NCBI GenBank assembly: GCA_029204225.1
Contig: CM055096.1
Location: 30,039,957-30,103,956 of the forward strand
Length of the DNA stretch: 64,000 nucleotides
Reading direction: 5' to 3'
Source: Diphasiastrum complanatum
Taxonomy: Eukaryota > Streptophyta > Lycopodiopsida > Lycopodiales > Lycopodiaceae
Of this stretch, positions 1 to 12,611 are shown piece by piece. How positions within the stretch are numbered: position 1 is the stretch's first letter; each line of letters begins with the position of its first letter. The notes beneath the pieces were generated by a model. That model had not been told where the DNA came from and did not search any database. It worked only from the letters and a program-made list of their open reading frames with translations. A program made the translations under genes and the position numbers.

Positions 1-904
1 TGTTGACAATTAGGCAGTTTTGAGCGGTCAATTGAAAAACAATTATGAAGGGTCAAAATAAATACTTGAATTGAAATAGTAGTTGGGTCGAAATAGTTTT
101 GACCTTGAATTGATATAGTAGTTGGGTCGGAATCTAAATAGAATTCGACCTTGGATCAAAATAGCATTGCAGCGGAATCGAGAGAGTAGCTTCTTCTAGT
201 TTGAACCTAAATTTTGGATTTGAATGGAATCGAAACAGTCCTTGTTGGATGTTGACCCTCTGAGTTTCATGTTCCGATTTCTTGAATATTTCTGCCGGTC
301 TGCAAGATATATTTTTACTTTTCCACTTGTAGAATTAACAACAAAAAAAAGAATTTGAATCTTACTAACTGATTAGAAAGATATTCACAAGTAAGGGTAA
401 ATCCAACACTCAAGAGATGCCTACCTTGTTAATCCGTTACAAGCCTTCTGAACTTATCCTTCCCAATCTCTTATATAATCATCAAGATGGCATGGACGAG
501 AGGAAGATTCAACCTCTTTTTTCTTTCTAGCCTCAGTTGAGGTAGGAAGGTAAGTGTTGAAGGAGAGGAGTTAAGCTGCAAGTTTGTATCGAGTCTCCTA
601 TGCATAGTAGCAACCAAACATGTTTGGTTGTTGAATCAAACCTACTTGAAACGAGTTTGAAACATTTGTTAAGGTTTTCTTTGTCCCTAGAAAAATATTT
701 TTGTGGGAGTCAAAATTATTTCTACGTGTTTTTAACAATATCATTAGGTTGAGCATGGTCATGTGCTATTTAATTTGATGATTCTTTATTGTATTACACT
801 AATGGGTAATTTTCCTACATACTAGTAAGAACTTGAGTGGCTATGTTGGACCTAATGTTAGTCCCCACATAATGTTAGTCCCCACATAGCTACCTCCATT
901 TTTT
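1..904. other. Non-coding sequence, no gene seen
   Basis: AT-rich sequence without a convincing reading frame. It has short local duplications, such as the stretch with a TTAGTCCCCACAT core repeated at about 857-890. The opening 200 bases repeat degenerate GAATTGAAATAGTAGTTGGGTC-like phrases. It is probably old repeat sequence. Confidence 0.5.
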
Positions 905-1330
905 AGGTCCTCACCTGATTGTGGTTTCCCATCTCTTTTTCAAGCTTGAAGAAGTATCTCACTTTCGGTATCTACATAGGAAGGTTTAGTCAATACCATA
1001 GCTGGATTCATTAGTGTATCAATCGATTTGCAATCAGACATGTGAAATTTTTCCGAAGAATGCTCTCTAGATATTTCTACTGGCTAAGATAGACTTTCTT
1101 ATGCAATCTATCTCTAGTGATGTCTATTCCTAATAATGATTGAACACTGTCAAGATCAGTCATGTCAAACTCTTTTGACAAATCACTCTTAGTAGTGTGT
1201 AGCAACGATGTGTCGTTAGACTAAGTAAATGCATCATCTACGTATAGAGCTATATGCACTGAATTGACACCTATGAATGTAAGCATGCTAGAAGTCTCTA
1301 GTTGAAATAGTTTAAAAGATTATTTCCTCT
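905..1330 (-). pseudogene. Copia-type reverse transcriptase fragment
   Basis: Read on the minus strand, this stretch gives a decayed piece of the Ty1/copia reverse transcriptase. The catalytic block HIALYVDDA appears near 1245-1275. It is followed by a segment like the usual copia sequence after YVDD, including LSKEFDMTDL and LLGIDITRD. Several in-frame stops interrupt it, so it cannot make enzyme. No LTR or other pol domain is attached. The family call rests on the YVDD context and the spacing to the 'LGI' block. The exact subfamily cannot be told. Confidence 0.7.
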
Positions 1331-2829
1331 TGGCTTCCTTAAAGAGCATGTTTTGATTAAAGATGATGAAGTTACATCTAACAAGAAGAAATCAACAAAA
1401 ATAAGATTAAAATCATTCAGATCAAAATGTAATGGCGATATGTGATAAAACTTCATTTGCTACCTAGTGCATTGGCTTGCAAATCAATCTTCTTGATGAC
1501 CTTGAAACTCCAAGGGTCTCCTATGTGATGACCCAATTTATCAAGAAACATCTTTTTTTCCAATACTTTTTTTGATCCATGCTCATCATCTAGGCTCCTC
1601 CAACTTGACCAAACCATGCATAAGCCATTATGTGAAATTTGGATCATAACCTTGGTTCAAATCTTAATGAATCATATAATGGGCTTTTATCAGCTTAATC
1701 AATCATGGACATCTTGTGTGAAAAATAAGTATTCCAAAGGGAAGACAAAAGGACATTAATAACATTGGATTGTATGCCAACAACAATGGACAAACATTTC
1801 CATTGATGTTGTCACAGAGCTTTCTACGACATGAAAAGGATGTGATGCTTGTTTGGCTATTGTAGACAAGTTGTTTAGCAAACTTACATTATCTTTTGTA
1901 GCAATGTTGTAGAGCATTATGTATAACCGAGTCCATCCAAGTTTGTTAGGCTACATGGTTTACTCTAGCACATTCCTTTGACTAATAAACAACAAACTTC
2001 ACACCTCTTATGTGTTGCCAGATCTCATGTGAATCCTACAAATGGAGCCATTTATGATCATTGCTTACTATTTAGAGGCTTACAGTCAATTTCAAGTTCT
2101 TATTGATGTTTTTGAAGATTATTTGAGACAATTTAAGCTCATTCATGTTACCTAATACATTCAGTTATCTACTAGTATTAAAACATGTGATATTTAGCGT
2201 AGTAAGGACAATCGCATACCAATAGGTGCCAACGCCTTTAATGTCATTGATTCTAGGCTATATAAGAGTGTATAGCTTGGAGAGAGATAGTTACTTTCAA
2301 TGAGATCTTGGACTAGAAAAGATACTATGGCAAGATGATCACATGCGTGAAGGATTTGTGCTATGGGACATAGGTATGGAGTGCATAGGATCATGCTTGA
2401 GGTCATAGGAGGAATAGGCTCAGAGGCCAACTCTAAAATGGAGCCTATGCAAGCTTGGAATTTGACGTGCACCCTTACCTTTCACCTCGATGGGCTTTTT
2501 TTTTTTCTTACCCTTCACATGACATGTGTAATGCAAGGGTACCTTTCAAATATAATAGGTATGAACCTTTCGACCACTTATATACATATTATATTCATGT
2601 ATATTCTAATAAATTTTAAAAACTTTCAAATTAGCATGACATTAAACTTTTTGAAGTTACCTTTCAAATGGAAGGCCAAATTTTAAGGCATTCATATGAC
2701 ATGCTTTTGAAATTTTTGCCTTTCTTTGAAAGGCAAACTTGCCTTTGACGTGCATTGCAGGCTGCAGCTTGCAAATGCCTGCCTATTTCTGGGAGGAGAG
2801 TCACCAGCCAACATCATAATGGTTTCAAG
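1331..2829. other. Non-coding sequence between copia fragments
   Basis: Only short open frames are present on either strand, and none resembles a known protein. The stretch next to 1330 may be more of the decayed copia pol. The remainder shows nothing I can name. Confidence 0.4.
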
Positions 2830-3170
2830 GAACCAATTGGCTGGAGCACTTGACAAAGAAAGCTTTAATCCATAAGATTTGGATCCATCTTCTTTGGGTT
2901 GTTTCATCTCTGATCTTTGCTACAATCTTTGCTATAGGAATAGGCTTGGTCAACCCAAGATCAAGGATATTGTTGTAGGTTTTGATGAGAGTCCAGCAAC
3001 ACAACAAGATCAAATGAGGTATGACAAGAGGGCCAAAAGGGCTCTACACATGATAAAGATAAATATTAGCAATGAGCTGAAGGAAGTTGGTAAGAGTATT
3101 TCATCAAAGGATGCTTGGGATTCATTGAAGAAGCTTTATGAATCCAAGTCTACTTCTAGAGTGTAGTCTT
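2830..3170 (+). pseudogene. Copia gag fragment
   Basis: The plus-strand frame resembles the middle of a plant copia Gag (UBN2/DUF4219 type). It shows RAKRALHMIKINISNEL, then a DAWDSLKKLYESKST block, which matches the Gag pattern of a helix, then 'AWDxLxxxYExxxxSR'. It stops right after the last block and has no nucleocapsid or protease after it, so it is a truncated relic. The call is by pattern only. Confidence 0.65.
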
Positions 3171-3754
3171 CGTTGTTATAGGTACAATATCCACTTCTAC
3201 ATATACATATTACCAGAACTACCTCAGCTATTTGATTTATGTTCAACTTTTGAAAATCCTCTATTTGATACATAAATTGTGAGCAAAATTCTTGCTTCCA
3301 AGGAAGAGTTACGGACATGTGAACTGAGGTTTTCCTTGAGATCTCTGAATTGTAGATGTGGATCAAATAAAGCATTATACCTGGAGTTTACTTCCGGTCT
3401 GTTATTTGCTGCCAATTTTGAACTAGTAGCACTGTATATACGAGGATTGCTGTATCCTCCTGCGATCTTGCAATTTAGAGACAATAGTTATAACGTTAAT
3501 GAATGGTTCGGGTCATCATTCATGTTTTCTATAAAGGCATGACAAGAGTTTATAAAGTCTTAAGTTCGCTGTTTTGCAATGCATATGGTGAATAAATATG
3601 GAGATAGTTGCTATAGTGTGGATTGGTTCCGGCAAGAATGCTCAGATTCGTGAAGCTCAGTGTGCCATCTTCCTATTGAATTAAGAAACATAGTATCTGT
3701 TTACTGAGCTGGTCTGCAGATTTTTGAAGTAACTTGGAAAAATTTGATGGGCAG

Positions 3755-5781
3755 GCATTCTTAAAGGCCCCAGCAAGACTGAGTCTCTTATCAAATGAGG
3801 ATACAATCTTGAAACTTTTTTCTGCTTTATCTGATCAAGGTAAGAAACTGCTACTTATGAGCTCAATATTCATGTTTTCAGTGCTGTTGTGTACTCCTCC
3901 TTCCCAGCAGTAAAGAGAGCCCTCTTGAAGGATCCAGAGTTAATTTGCTTGGATTAAAAAAACAGACGTCCTCACTTTTGTAGGGAAGATCACTGAGAAT
4001 ATTTGAAAAATTATCGAACTGAATTTCTTCTGAGTTTTGTTCTTGCTCTTCAAAAAAGGCCGATGGTGGCACCTTCCAGTATATTTTGTCAAGTTGGGAA
4101 GTTTGAACGTGTGAATCTTCAAGTTTCTCCTAGTCTCAATTTCTCTTGTGTAATAAGCCCGTCTTTGGATACAGATATGCCAGTGGCTGCCTTAATTTCT
4201 GATTTGTCAAGACAGCATGGGCTTGATTCAATTTCTGATATTGTTGTCAAATATCTGGAGTTACTTTCTCCCCTTATTGCGAGTAAGCATCTTCCTGAGG
4301 AAGGTTATAATCTTTTTGATGCAATTGAAGATGGATGGCATGGTGATAACCTGTTTCGAAATGGGAGTTTTCTGAAGGCAAATAGATCACAACCGGTCTC
4401 CCCTCTTAGATCAAAATATTCCGATGATTTGGAATTTGAGAGCTCTCCAAAGGTGGTGCAATTTGTCTCACACTTACTAAACAGAAGAAGTCCTATCCAA
4501 CAGGAGCCTGTCAGTTTCCAAGAGTCAGACGCAAAGAAGTCATCAAGTGCCAACAGGCAAACTTATCAGTTCATTGACGACCTGAAGGAAAATTTTTATT
4601 TGTCAAAGACTCATCCTCATTCAAATGAGCGCGCACCTTTGACTAATTCTGCAGAAAAAGGTCTAAGAATAAAGACAGATTCGCATCAAAGAAGACCTTT
4701 GAACCCTAAAGCTCTATTCTCAAATGCTAGTATTTCAAATGAAAAAGATGCCAAAGAGCAACATTTTGCATCTGCTAATTCTCACGACGATAAAGGAGAT
4801 ATATCTACATTTGCGTCCCCTTCTTCTAAGCAAGAGACTTGTGACAGTAGTTCAATACCCGATGTTGCAGTTTCAGTTCCTTCTAGTGCATCGTTTCGGG
4901 TAGAAAAAGCATCTAGTGTTGAGTGTCTTGTTGAAAAGTCGATTAATACGGTTCCAAAGGAGGGAATTTCTGAAAATTCTATCGAGGTTTCTTCTAATGT
5001 CATCAGTGATGGTATAAACCAGATGGCTGCTGACTGTGAATCAACAGCAAGTCCATACAAGTCGCCATGTATAATGGAGGAAGTATCTGCTAAGAAAGAA
5101 GAAACTCCTGCAAATTTTGTCAAAGGTTCAGTTAGTGCTCGCTCCAGACGAATCAGTTACACTGGTAGTGAAGGTTACTCCTTCAGTCATGCCGAACGAG
5201 AGAATATGGCACACTTCAGAAAAATCAGTTACACTGGTTGTGAAGGTTACTCCTTCAGTCATGCCGAACGAGAGAATATGGCACACTTCAGAAAAATCAG
5301 TTACACTGGTAGTCAAGGTCACTCCTTCAGTATGTACACCACTGACTCGGAAGATGAATCTCTTTCTGTGTCAACTGAAGTCAGCCTTCTTGTAGCTGCT
5401 TCGGAATCTCAACAACCAGATGTTGATCTAGAAGGTGTGAGCATTGGTTGGGCCACTTCAGATGATTATCCGGATGTAGGCATTGCCGAAGGATCACTTT
5501 CTAGTGAGAGCAATTACAATGCTGATGATTGTCAAGAAACAGATTTTGAACCTTACAGTGAGGGAGCTGGTGCAGGTTATAATATCTCCATGAGAGAAGT
5601 ATTTCCTTATGAAGGATATGAACATGTGGATACCAGAACTAGTGAATCAACAGGTCAACATGAGGCTGACCTTGAAGTCATACATGGAGTGACGTCCGTA
5701 TCAACATCGTGTCCCTCATGTAAAACTGCAACACAAGGTGCCTCTCAAACTCCTCTTTTTGCTCGCTGGGTGCTTGTATAG
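3755..5781 (+). CDS. Unrecognised Ser-rich protein with 24-residue tandem repeats (partial, spliced)
   Basis: I do not recognise the family. A short exon at 3755-3839 (preceded by ..GATGGGCAG, followed by G|GTAAGAA) encodes a helical stretch, LSLLSNEDTILKLFSALSDQ. Its phase-1 end fits an acceptor at 4174 (..GGATACAG|AT), so the main exon likely starts at 4175. That gives an uninterrupted frame to the stop at 5779-5781. The first 50 residues of the main exon look folded (DIVVKYLELLSPLIA). The rest is Ser/Glu-rich and probably disordered. Codons at 5151-5335 form about 2.5 copies of a 24-residue repeat with ISYTG..GYSF. The upstream gene start is not identified; a frame at about 3625-3680 may be a further exon. 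A phase-1 donor at 5737 (CACAAG|GTGCC) could splice to the coding block at 7633, making one gene. Expression is unproven. Confidence 0.6.
5151..5335 (+). repeat. 72-bp in-frame coding tandem repeat
   Basis: Units start at 5152, 5224 and 5296, exactly 72 bp apart, and the third is partial. The first two differ at very few positions. Because 72 is divisible by 3 the frame is kept and a 24-residue unit with ISYTG.EGYSFSHAERENM is repeated. The high similarity between copies points to a recent duplication or ongoing copy-number change. Confidence 0.9.
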
Positions 5782-7632
5782 ATGAATCACCTTTGAGGCA
5801 GTTTTAGGTTTGCATTTTCTATCTAATGGAACGAACAGCTAAACTTTGCAATACAAGTAAGATGAGTAAGTTTCCAAACTGTAGCACTCAAAATCCTCCG
5901 GAAGCCTCTAAATGATTTTTGATCTGGAGCTAGATCTGCCCCAAATTTAGCCTTGAAAAACGCCACAGCTTAATTATTTAGAGCTCAAAACTATGGATTA
6001 ATTTTTGACGAGGATGTTACTGCATTTATCCTTTTGATTTTCTGACACCTACTACATTGACATAAAGATGTAAGATAGATATTCGGTATCGTCAAGGGTG
6101 CAATTCTCTTTCTGGAGCAATGAATCATTCACTGGTTCATGGTCGACTCCAATTAAAAAACATTAAAAAAGAATTAATTTTTTTGAAAGCACTCCTTTAG
6201 TAATATTGGGAGGGATTGCATTGAGAACACACTTGAATTGCTGAATTCTGCAATTATTTTTTATCTTTGGCTTCCCTCTCCCACTGTTAGATAGCGTTCT
6301 AAAATTTATTATTCGATTGAGTCCTGAGAGCAGATTTCAATCAATATGAGTTTTTTGAACCAGGAATAATTCGACATACATTATTACATTATTATTACTG
6401 TTTAGACATAATTCGATAGAGCAAATTTTTATTAACAAGCAATGCATACACTCTTATGTGTAGAGTGTCATAAATCTAGAATCCTGATCATCGCTGAATC
6501 AGTCATGCACTCTAGACTAATGACACATCTCTAAGAGTCTACATTACTAGGAATTCTATGCAGTACTTATCTGTTCATGCTTGCTGCTTACTACACATTG
6601 TGACAAAAGTTTACAAGTGTATTATGTATCTTGACAGTTGAACTCTATTAATCGAAAGTGAAATCAATTATCACACTTGGCAGGTGTCATGTGAGAAAAC
6701 TGAAAAAGGGGCTATGTGTAGTGACCTAGACTGGGCTGTGAAGCCTACCAGGGACCAGAGTCTTTATATCAAAATTCAGACCAATTCGAACGTACTATGA
6801 ATAAGACGGTAGTACTAGGTAGTGCCTAGCGTGTACTGTTTATTTAGATAGCACATGATTGACACGACTTTCAAAATTCAAAGGAATTGAAGATTCAAAT
6901 ATGAAGTTTCAATTGCATTAGAGACCAGGGTCTGACATTACTGCCAGGGTTTCTGGTGTTCTATTTAGTATCTAAGAACAAGGTAAAATGCCAGATCTTT
7001 GAAGAATTGAAACTGACTCATAAGATTTGAGTTGATTAGGGTTATAGCTGTACAATATTTAGTTTCATCAGGGAACTGAAACTTTTCGGAGAAATGACGG
7101 AAATGAATCTAACCCTTACAAATTTGATCCGAATGGTAACGGAAATGCTTTAAATTTTTGGAACTATGGTTCTCGAGGCCAAGTTTGTAAAAGCATTTCG
7201 ATTTCATAAGAGCACTTCTAACATGAATTGCGTAGTTAATCACCTGATGTTCTCATTACTTTTGCAAAGTGGTACCAATATTTATTCATGAATTACCATT
7301 CTGCTGGACTTTTCTCTGCTAGACCTGTATGATGTAACGTCGACAAGAATTTTATCAGCCCAAAGAGATGGCCAAGTCTCCGTAGCATTGGTCTAATTCA
7401 CCTAGGGAGAGTGAATTAGACACTACTCTTGGACCGCGTGTTTTTATTTAAAGAGTTCATGAGGCCATGTTTACAGGAGATATCAAACACATGAATGCAG
7501 CAGTTGTTACTTCAAATCTTTTACAAATTAGGCTATAACAAGTCAGTATAGTGAATCCTTGACAAGGAAATGTCAGCGTCTAAGCAGAATGACCATCTTA
7601 AAGATCTAACGGTGGGAATCTCAAACCTTCAG
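5782..7632. other. Intergenic region or long intron
   Basis: No open frame of note is present. It is AT-rich and lacks retrotransposon motifs I can read. It is either the spacer between two genes or, if the phase-compatible sites at 5737/5738 and 7632/7633 are used, an intron of 1,895 bp. Confidence 0.4.
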
Positions 7633-9719
7633 GGGATTCTGATACATTCGAAATGCCTTTCCAAAATGATCCAGAGACAACTGGCAATATGGAGGAATTT
7701 AGTAGTGCTTACTTTGTTATCAGCAGCAGAACCAGCAACAGTTCTCTATTGAAAGAAAATCTTCCTGGGCAGTGCGCTTCTTGCATTCAACCAATCCCAA
7801 GCAATCACATAAAGACTATCGAAAGGAATTCGATCCAACATGATGCAGAATTAACAGAGAAGATGGATGTATATTGCCAGATTGGTGACTCGAACTATAT
7901 CAAGAATAAAAGCGAAACTGAATACGACAGGACGGACTTACATTCGTCTGTTCCCAAATATATACATCCAAGTCCTACTCAAGCTGACGTGTTTGCAGAT
8001 GAAAAAGAAAGGTATACATATTCTGAGATTAATATGGCAAAGGCAAGTGCCCAAGGCAATTTCAATCCGTACGATAGCGAATATAGTGCGTCTGGGAACT
8101 GCACCAAAATGCCTGATCTACATGGTGATTTGCAAGATGGGAAAAGCACAATAGTGAACCATAACGATATCGCCCAAAGTAAGTTGTATCCAGATATTGG
8201 TAACATAAACCTTAATGTCAGTGTAGCTCACAACGACCCACCTGACGCACCTGCTAATAAAGATGAGGTTGCTGTTGCTAGCCTGTTTAATGACAATAAA
8301 GAGGATCCCTGTGAATTTATTCAAAAGCATGGTGATTCTGTTAAGCTTGATCTATATGTAGAGGACGGTGAAATCATAGAGGTTGAGAATTTCCTTGTTT
8401 CAAGTACTTGGGAGGAAAAAGGGGTTTTAGATAAACATGAGGTCTTTGATACCATTCAGCAGGAGGTATTTAATCAGCGCATTCTTGACGAGACCAGTGA
8501 AGTTGTGGATGGGCAAGATAACTACATAATTCCTCCTCAAGCATCTGAGTGCGTCTTGCAGCTCTCCAGATCAGCTGACCAAAATGAACATTGTTGTGAA
8601 AGACTTCTCAGGGATGTACCTCCAGGAGCAACGCATGTGAATGAGTTTGAAAGTTCTAGTGAGGAACAGAAACACATTATAGGAGACTCTAGAATAATCG
8701 TATCTGCAAGTTTTAAAGATGAGCTATCCATTCCTGATGAGATTGGTCAAGTAACCGACCTATTAAAACAGGAACCTATTAAAGAGTTTGTGCAGATAGA
8801 GCAGATTGGCTGTGTTGATGATATTCTGGATAAGGATATCGTGCATTGCTGTGTGGTAAAGAGCACGTTTCTGGAAAATGTAGCACAACCGGATATGGAG
8901 CATGATATTGTGTACGATTCAGCATCCATCTTGAGAGACAGTGATGGTAGAAAGACCTCTGATACGTTTAGAGATACATTGAACACTGGCATTGATCTGT
9001 GGAATTATCAGGCATGTACTGAAAATGCAATGCATAACATGCATTTATCCCGATCGTTGGAGCGTAATGTGATGAGATCTTGGGAGAACCAAACGGATAG
9101 TCCAACTGTAGCAGCTCTTGATGGGAAGCAATTCGATGATCATAACAAAGAGGCTCCAACAGGGGAAGGACACCACACAGTCACGACCAATGTCCTAGCG
9201 GTTGAACAATGGACATCCTTAGATTCGAGTCAAAGTCCAATAATCTCCACCAATGACAAAGTTTCACTTGTTGTCCCTACCACCGCAGACTTGAAACCTG
9301 AACCGCAGAAGTGTCTCTTAAAAGATCCTCCAGACCTTTCTGATCACGCATGTGCACATCACAAAAGCATTCAAATTGCAGATGTTCCATTTTCTGAACC
9401 GGCTATGCATTCATGTACAATGCCACAGTATGCAGTGCGGTCTTACATAAAGAAAAAGAGCACAAGATCTGCTGCTTTGCCGTTGTAAGTCAAAAGTTTA
9501 TACTCCTGCTCAAATTTCATGCTAATTACAAACTCCTTGTAATGACTACATACATATAGAAAATTTACTTCGGTGTGTCTTGACAGTGGTTGCAGGAATA
9601 GCTCTGGCTGGAATCCGAGCCGGGCTGGCGTAACACGGACTTATCGGAGGTATCTAAACCACAAAAGACAATGGCTTGTATGCTGTTTTTGCTGCAGACA
9701 ACCAGCTACTCATCTTTAA
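7633..9719 (+). CDS. Unrecognised acidic protein with basic, Cys-rich C-terminus (spliced)
   Basis: A continuous frame runs from an acceptor-like CTTCAG|GG at 7632 through 9484, about 617 codons. It is rich in Asp, Glu and Ser and has no domain I recognise, so it is probably mostly disordered. At 9485 a good donor (CCGTT|GTAAGT) pairs with an acceptor at 9595 (..GGTTGCAG|GA). The 111-bp intron keeps the frame and opens a last exon, 9596-9719, ending in a stop. That exon encodes a basic tail RTYRRYLNHKRQW followed by LVCCFCC, which looks like a membrane-anchoring or S-acylation site. Internal Met at 7653 is the first possible start, but the frame is open upstream of it, so the true start may lie in an earlier exon. 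It may be the 3' part of the gene starting near 3755. Function unknown. Confidence 0.6.
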
Positions 9720-11530
9720 CAGGATGTATGCCAAATATTTAGCGCTTGAAATAAAGATATTGATCTCGTCATCCACCTTGTATATGATCATAAAGAAGCT
9801 ACAGTATGCTCTTCAATCTGATCGACCTTCTTACTCCAGAATTAGGGACTCCCTAATTTTGCAATATCAATTAGTCTAATTGGCTTAAAATTCTGTGTTA
9901 AATTTCAAGTCCCTGTCAATATACCGAATGTCTCTCCTCCTTAAATGCATCTGAGTATCTTGGGCTTATTTGTATTGAAGTTATTGATGTTCTAATAATA
10001 TATAATAAAGCATTCATATCCTTTTCGAGGTGAATTATAGATTACAAATGCTCTAGCTCTGATATTTTTTGATCATGTAAGATACCATTTTTCTTTTCAT
10101 GCTAAAAACATCTGGTACTCCATACGCCTTACCACCATTGTTATCATGTTCACTTAGGTTAAAAACTTACAGGATCCAGATACATAAGCATATGATCAAG
10201 TATTGTTTGATAGATACTTGCAGAGTTAACAAATCTTTGTGTGGAAGATTTATGAGTTAACTAATAAATGATTTGGATGTGGATCTAAATGTGGTGTTAT
10301 ACTAGTATAATTGAGATTTCTGAATCATTGGCAATTAACTTGAGTACTTGATTACTCCTGGATTAGGTTAATTGGTAAAACGATCAATGTGATGTGGATT
10401 CATCGGGAACTGATGGTTTTGAGCTATATTTCTTGTAAGACGCATGATTAGTGAATCATTTGGGTTCATCAGTTAAAATTATGTGCATTAGATATACAGT
10501 ATTCTTGGGATAGAGTATTCCTTAGTTAAGGAATGAACTCAGCTCATTAGTGATTCTATCCCAAAGCCCTCAATTGGATAATGAATCCTAATGAATCCGA
10601 GAATAATAACTGAATTGATATCCAGTAGGACTTGGATATCTAGAGTTGATTCTAGACGATAATCTAAAGTTTTTTTGTAGTTGAAGATGATTGTCATTTT
10701 GGTATGCGTTCAGTCTTTAATTACCAGTTGTTTATAGAACTTGAATCTTGCACTTCAGTTAAAGAATCATGTTTTGAAGAATATTCTTAAATGTTGTATT
10801 TTCTGAATGGAAAGATTTTGGAATGATTCTTACTTTTCCTGAGTTTATGTGGAACAAATTCTCCAGTATCCTGTAAATGATTAAGTACGATTTTGGATTC
10901 CAAAAAATTATGATTGATGAATTATACGAATCTAAATATCTATGATCGATGGATCATAAATAGATACTTAATTATTGTCAGAGGATCATAAGGAATTGTG
11001 ACAATTCTTAAGTGTGATGGATTATTCTTGACCTATTATTTGAGTAAAAATTCGAATCAGTGTTTTGAATCTCTCTACTCCAGTATTTTACTTGAGAACC
11101 TATGGTTCTCACAGACATTCTCACAAGATAAGTATTTTATTTGTGGAGAATTTAATCTATCTAGTGGATGTTATTATGCTACAGTTTATGGTCTGCAGAT
11201 GCTTGAGTACAATTCTTCATTTGATTGAATCTCCAGTTATCATAAGAGATGGACAAGTCAATTAAGATGAATGAATGCTATTTTCTAGTATTTGGTGCTA
11301 GAAACGGGGTATATGTTCGAAAGTAGAATCTCCTTTGCCTTGAGAGTATAATTTGACAGAAAAGTGTCTAACAGTACAAGAAATTTGCACTCAACAAAAC
11401 AAGAGGATCTCTAGCATGTAACGTAAGCAAAGACAAAACATAAATCCCACTTCATGTTATGAATCCAGACTTCCTGCAGATGGCATCAACCAGTTAGCAA
11501 CACAAGAATGCCACAGTGAACAACAGAGAA
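9720..11530. other. AT-rich non-coding region
   Basis: This stretch contains no credible coding frame. Many short phrases containing GAATCAT, GGATCAT or TTGATT recur at 10230-11250, giving a low-complexity look but no clean period. It is the 3' flank of the spliced gene and the 5' flank of the copia element that starts near 11531. Confidence 0.45.
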
Positions 11531-11800
11531 TACCTGCAAGATTTGTGCTACAGAAAAGAAGATTGCATAATAGATAGAACACAACTAGATACACTTGTAT
11601 TGTCTCTATGTAAGAAAAATAATAGCGTAATGCAAGCTATTCTCTTCTATCTATCTATTCCTCTGACTGAAAACGTTAGCGATAGCATTGGAATTTATAT
11701 TATATGTCTTCTCTCTTTTGTCTACATTCGCAATTGTCCACATCAGTTGGTTATGAGTCGACTGAAGACTGATGAAAGGTTGAAGTTCACATTCTCAACA
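11531..11800 (-). repeat. 3' LTR of the 11.5-15.3 kb copia element
   Basis: It matches the LTR at 14970-15305, including the shared stretch beginning GATTTGTGCTAC and the terminal TTCACATTCTCAACA. The 11800 end next to CCCCCT (a purine tract on the minus strand) is firm. The 11531 end is approximate because the terminal dinucleotide is mutated. Confidence 0.8.
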
Positions 11801-11869
11801 CCCCCTATTGAACTGAGATCTTTCATTCAGGGCCAATTCCCATTTTTTTATTTTTGTGCTGCTTGAATG

Positions 11870-12258
11870 ATTTTTGACACAGTGGCTTTGTCATTATGTT
11901 TGCAACCATCTGACGTTTTTACATACTCCATGGATATTCAAATCACATTTCTCAATCATGTCTCTCACATGATGATACTTGTCTGTTTTAGCCCATATAT
12001 ACTTTTCTTCAGTTTGCATATCTTTTTTAGGTGCTCATTGTCTTCAAAGCCTGCTTCATAAAGATTTCCTTCTCAAGACTTCCATGTAAGAATGTAGTTT
12101 TTCACATCAATTTGATGAACTTCCAGGTCATGTTTGGCTGCAAAGGCAAGTAACAATCTAATGCTTGTCATTTTGACAACTGGTGAGAATGTCTCAAAAT
12201 AATCAACACCAAATTTTTGTGAAAAACCTTTTGCTACAAGTCTGGCTTTGTGGCGCAC
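11870..12258 (-). pseudogene. Copia RT start joined to RNase H end by a deletion
   Basis: The minus strand at 12073-12258 encodes the RT opening ([27 protein letters not shown], read in pieces). It continues, with shifts, to about 12020 as far as the KKSIYG block. Then, near 11930-12000, it jumps to the RNase H tail, recognisable as KYHHVRDMIEKCDL followed in another frame by a VANIMTKPL-like block. The YVDD catalytic core and most of RNase H, over a kilobase in a normal element, are gone. Confidence 0.75.
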
Positions 12259-12611
12259 GGTGGTTCCATTTGCATTTATCTTTTGTTTAAAGATTCACTT
12301 GCAATCCACTATGTTCTTCCCTTCTGGTAAACATGAGAGCTTCCAGACATTGTTTTTGTGCATAGATGATATCTCTTGCTCCATCGCATGCAACCATTTC
12401 TCTGATTCCTCACTGTTTACTGCTTCAAGATGGTTGTGGGCTCCCCAGTGATTCCACGGAAATCATCTGCATATGCAGCTGCATTCTCTATCACTTTCCA
12501 ACTTGGTCTTTGAGTTCTAGGAGGTCGTGCATGTTGTACCACCATTGGTTGCACCTCTTCCTCGAATTGTTGTTAAGTATTGTTTTCAATTTGGACTTCT
12601 TCTGGGTCATG

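Noticed and set aside
5117-5395. Alternate-frame repeat protein over the 72-bp repeat, on both strands
   Set aside because: It is a shadow of the larger frame, which extends well beyond the repeat on both sides.
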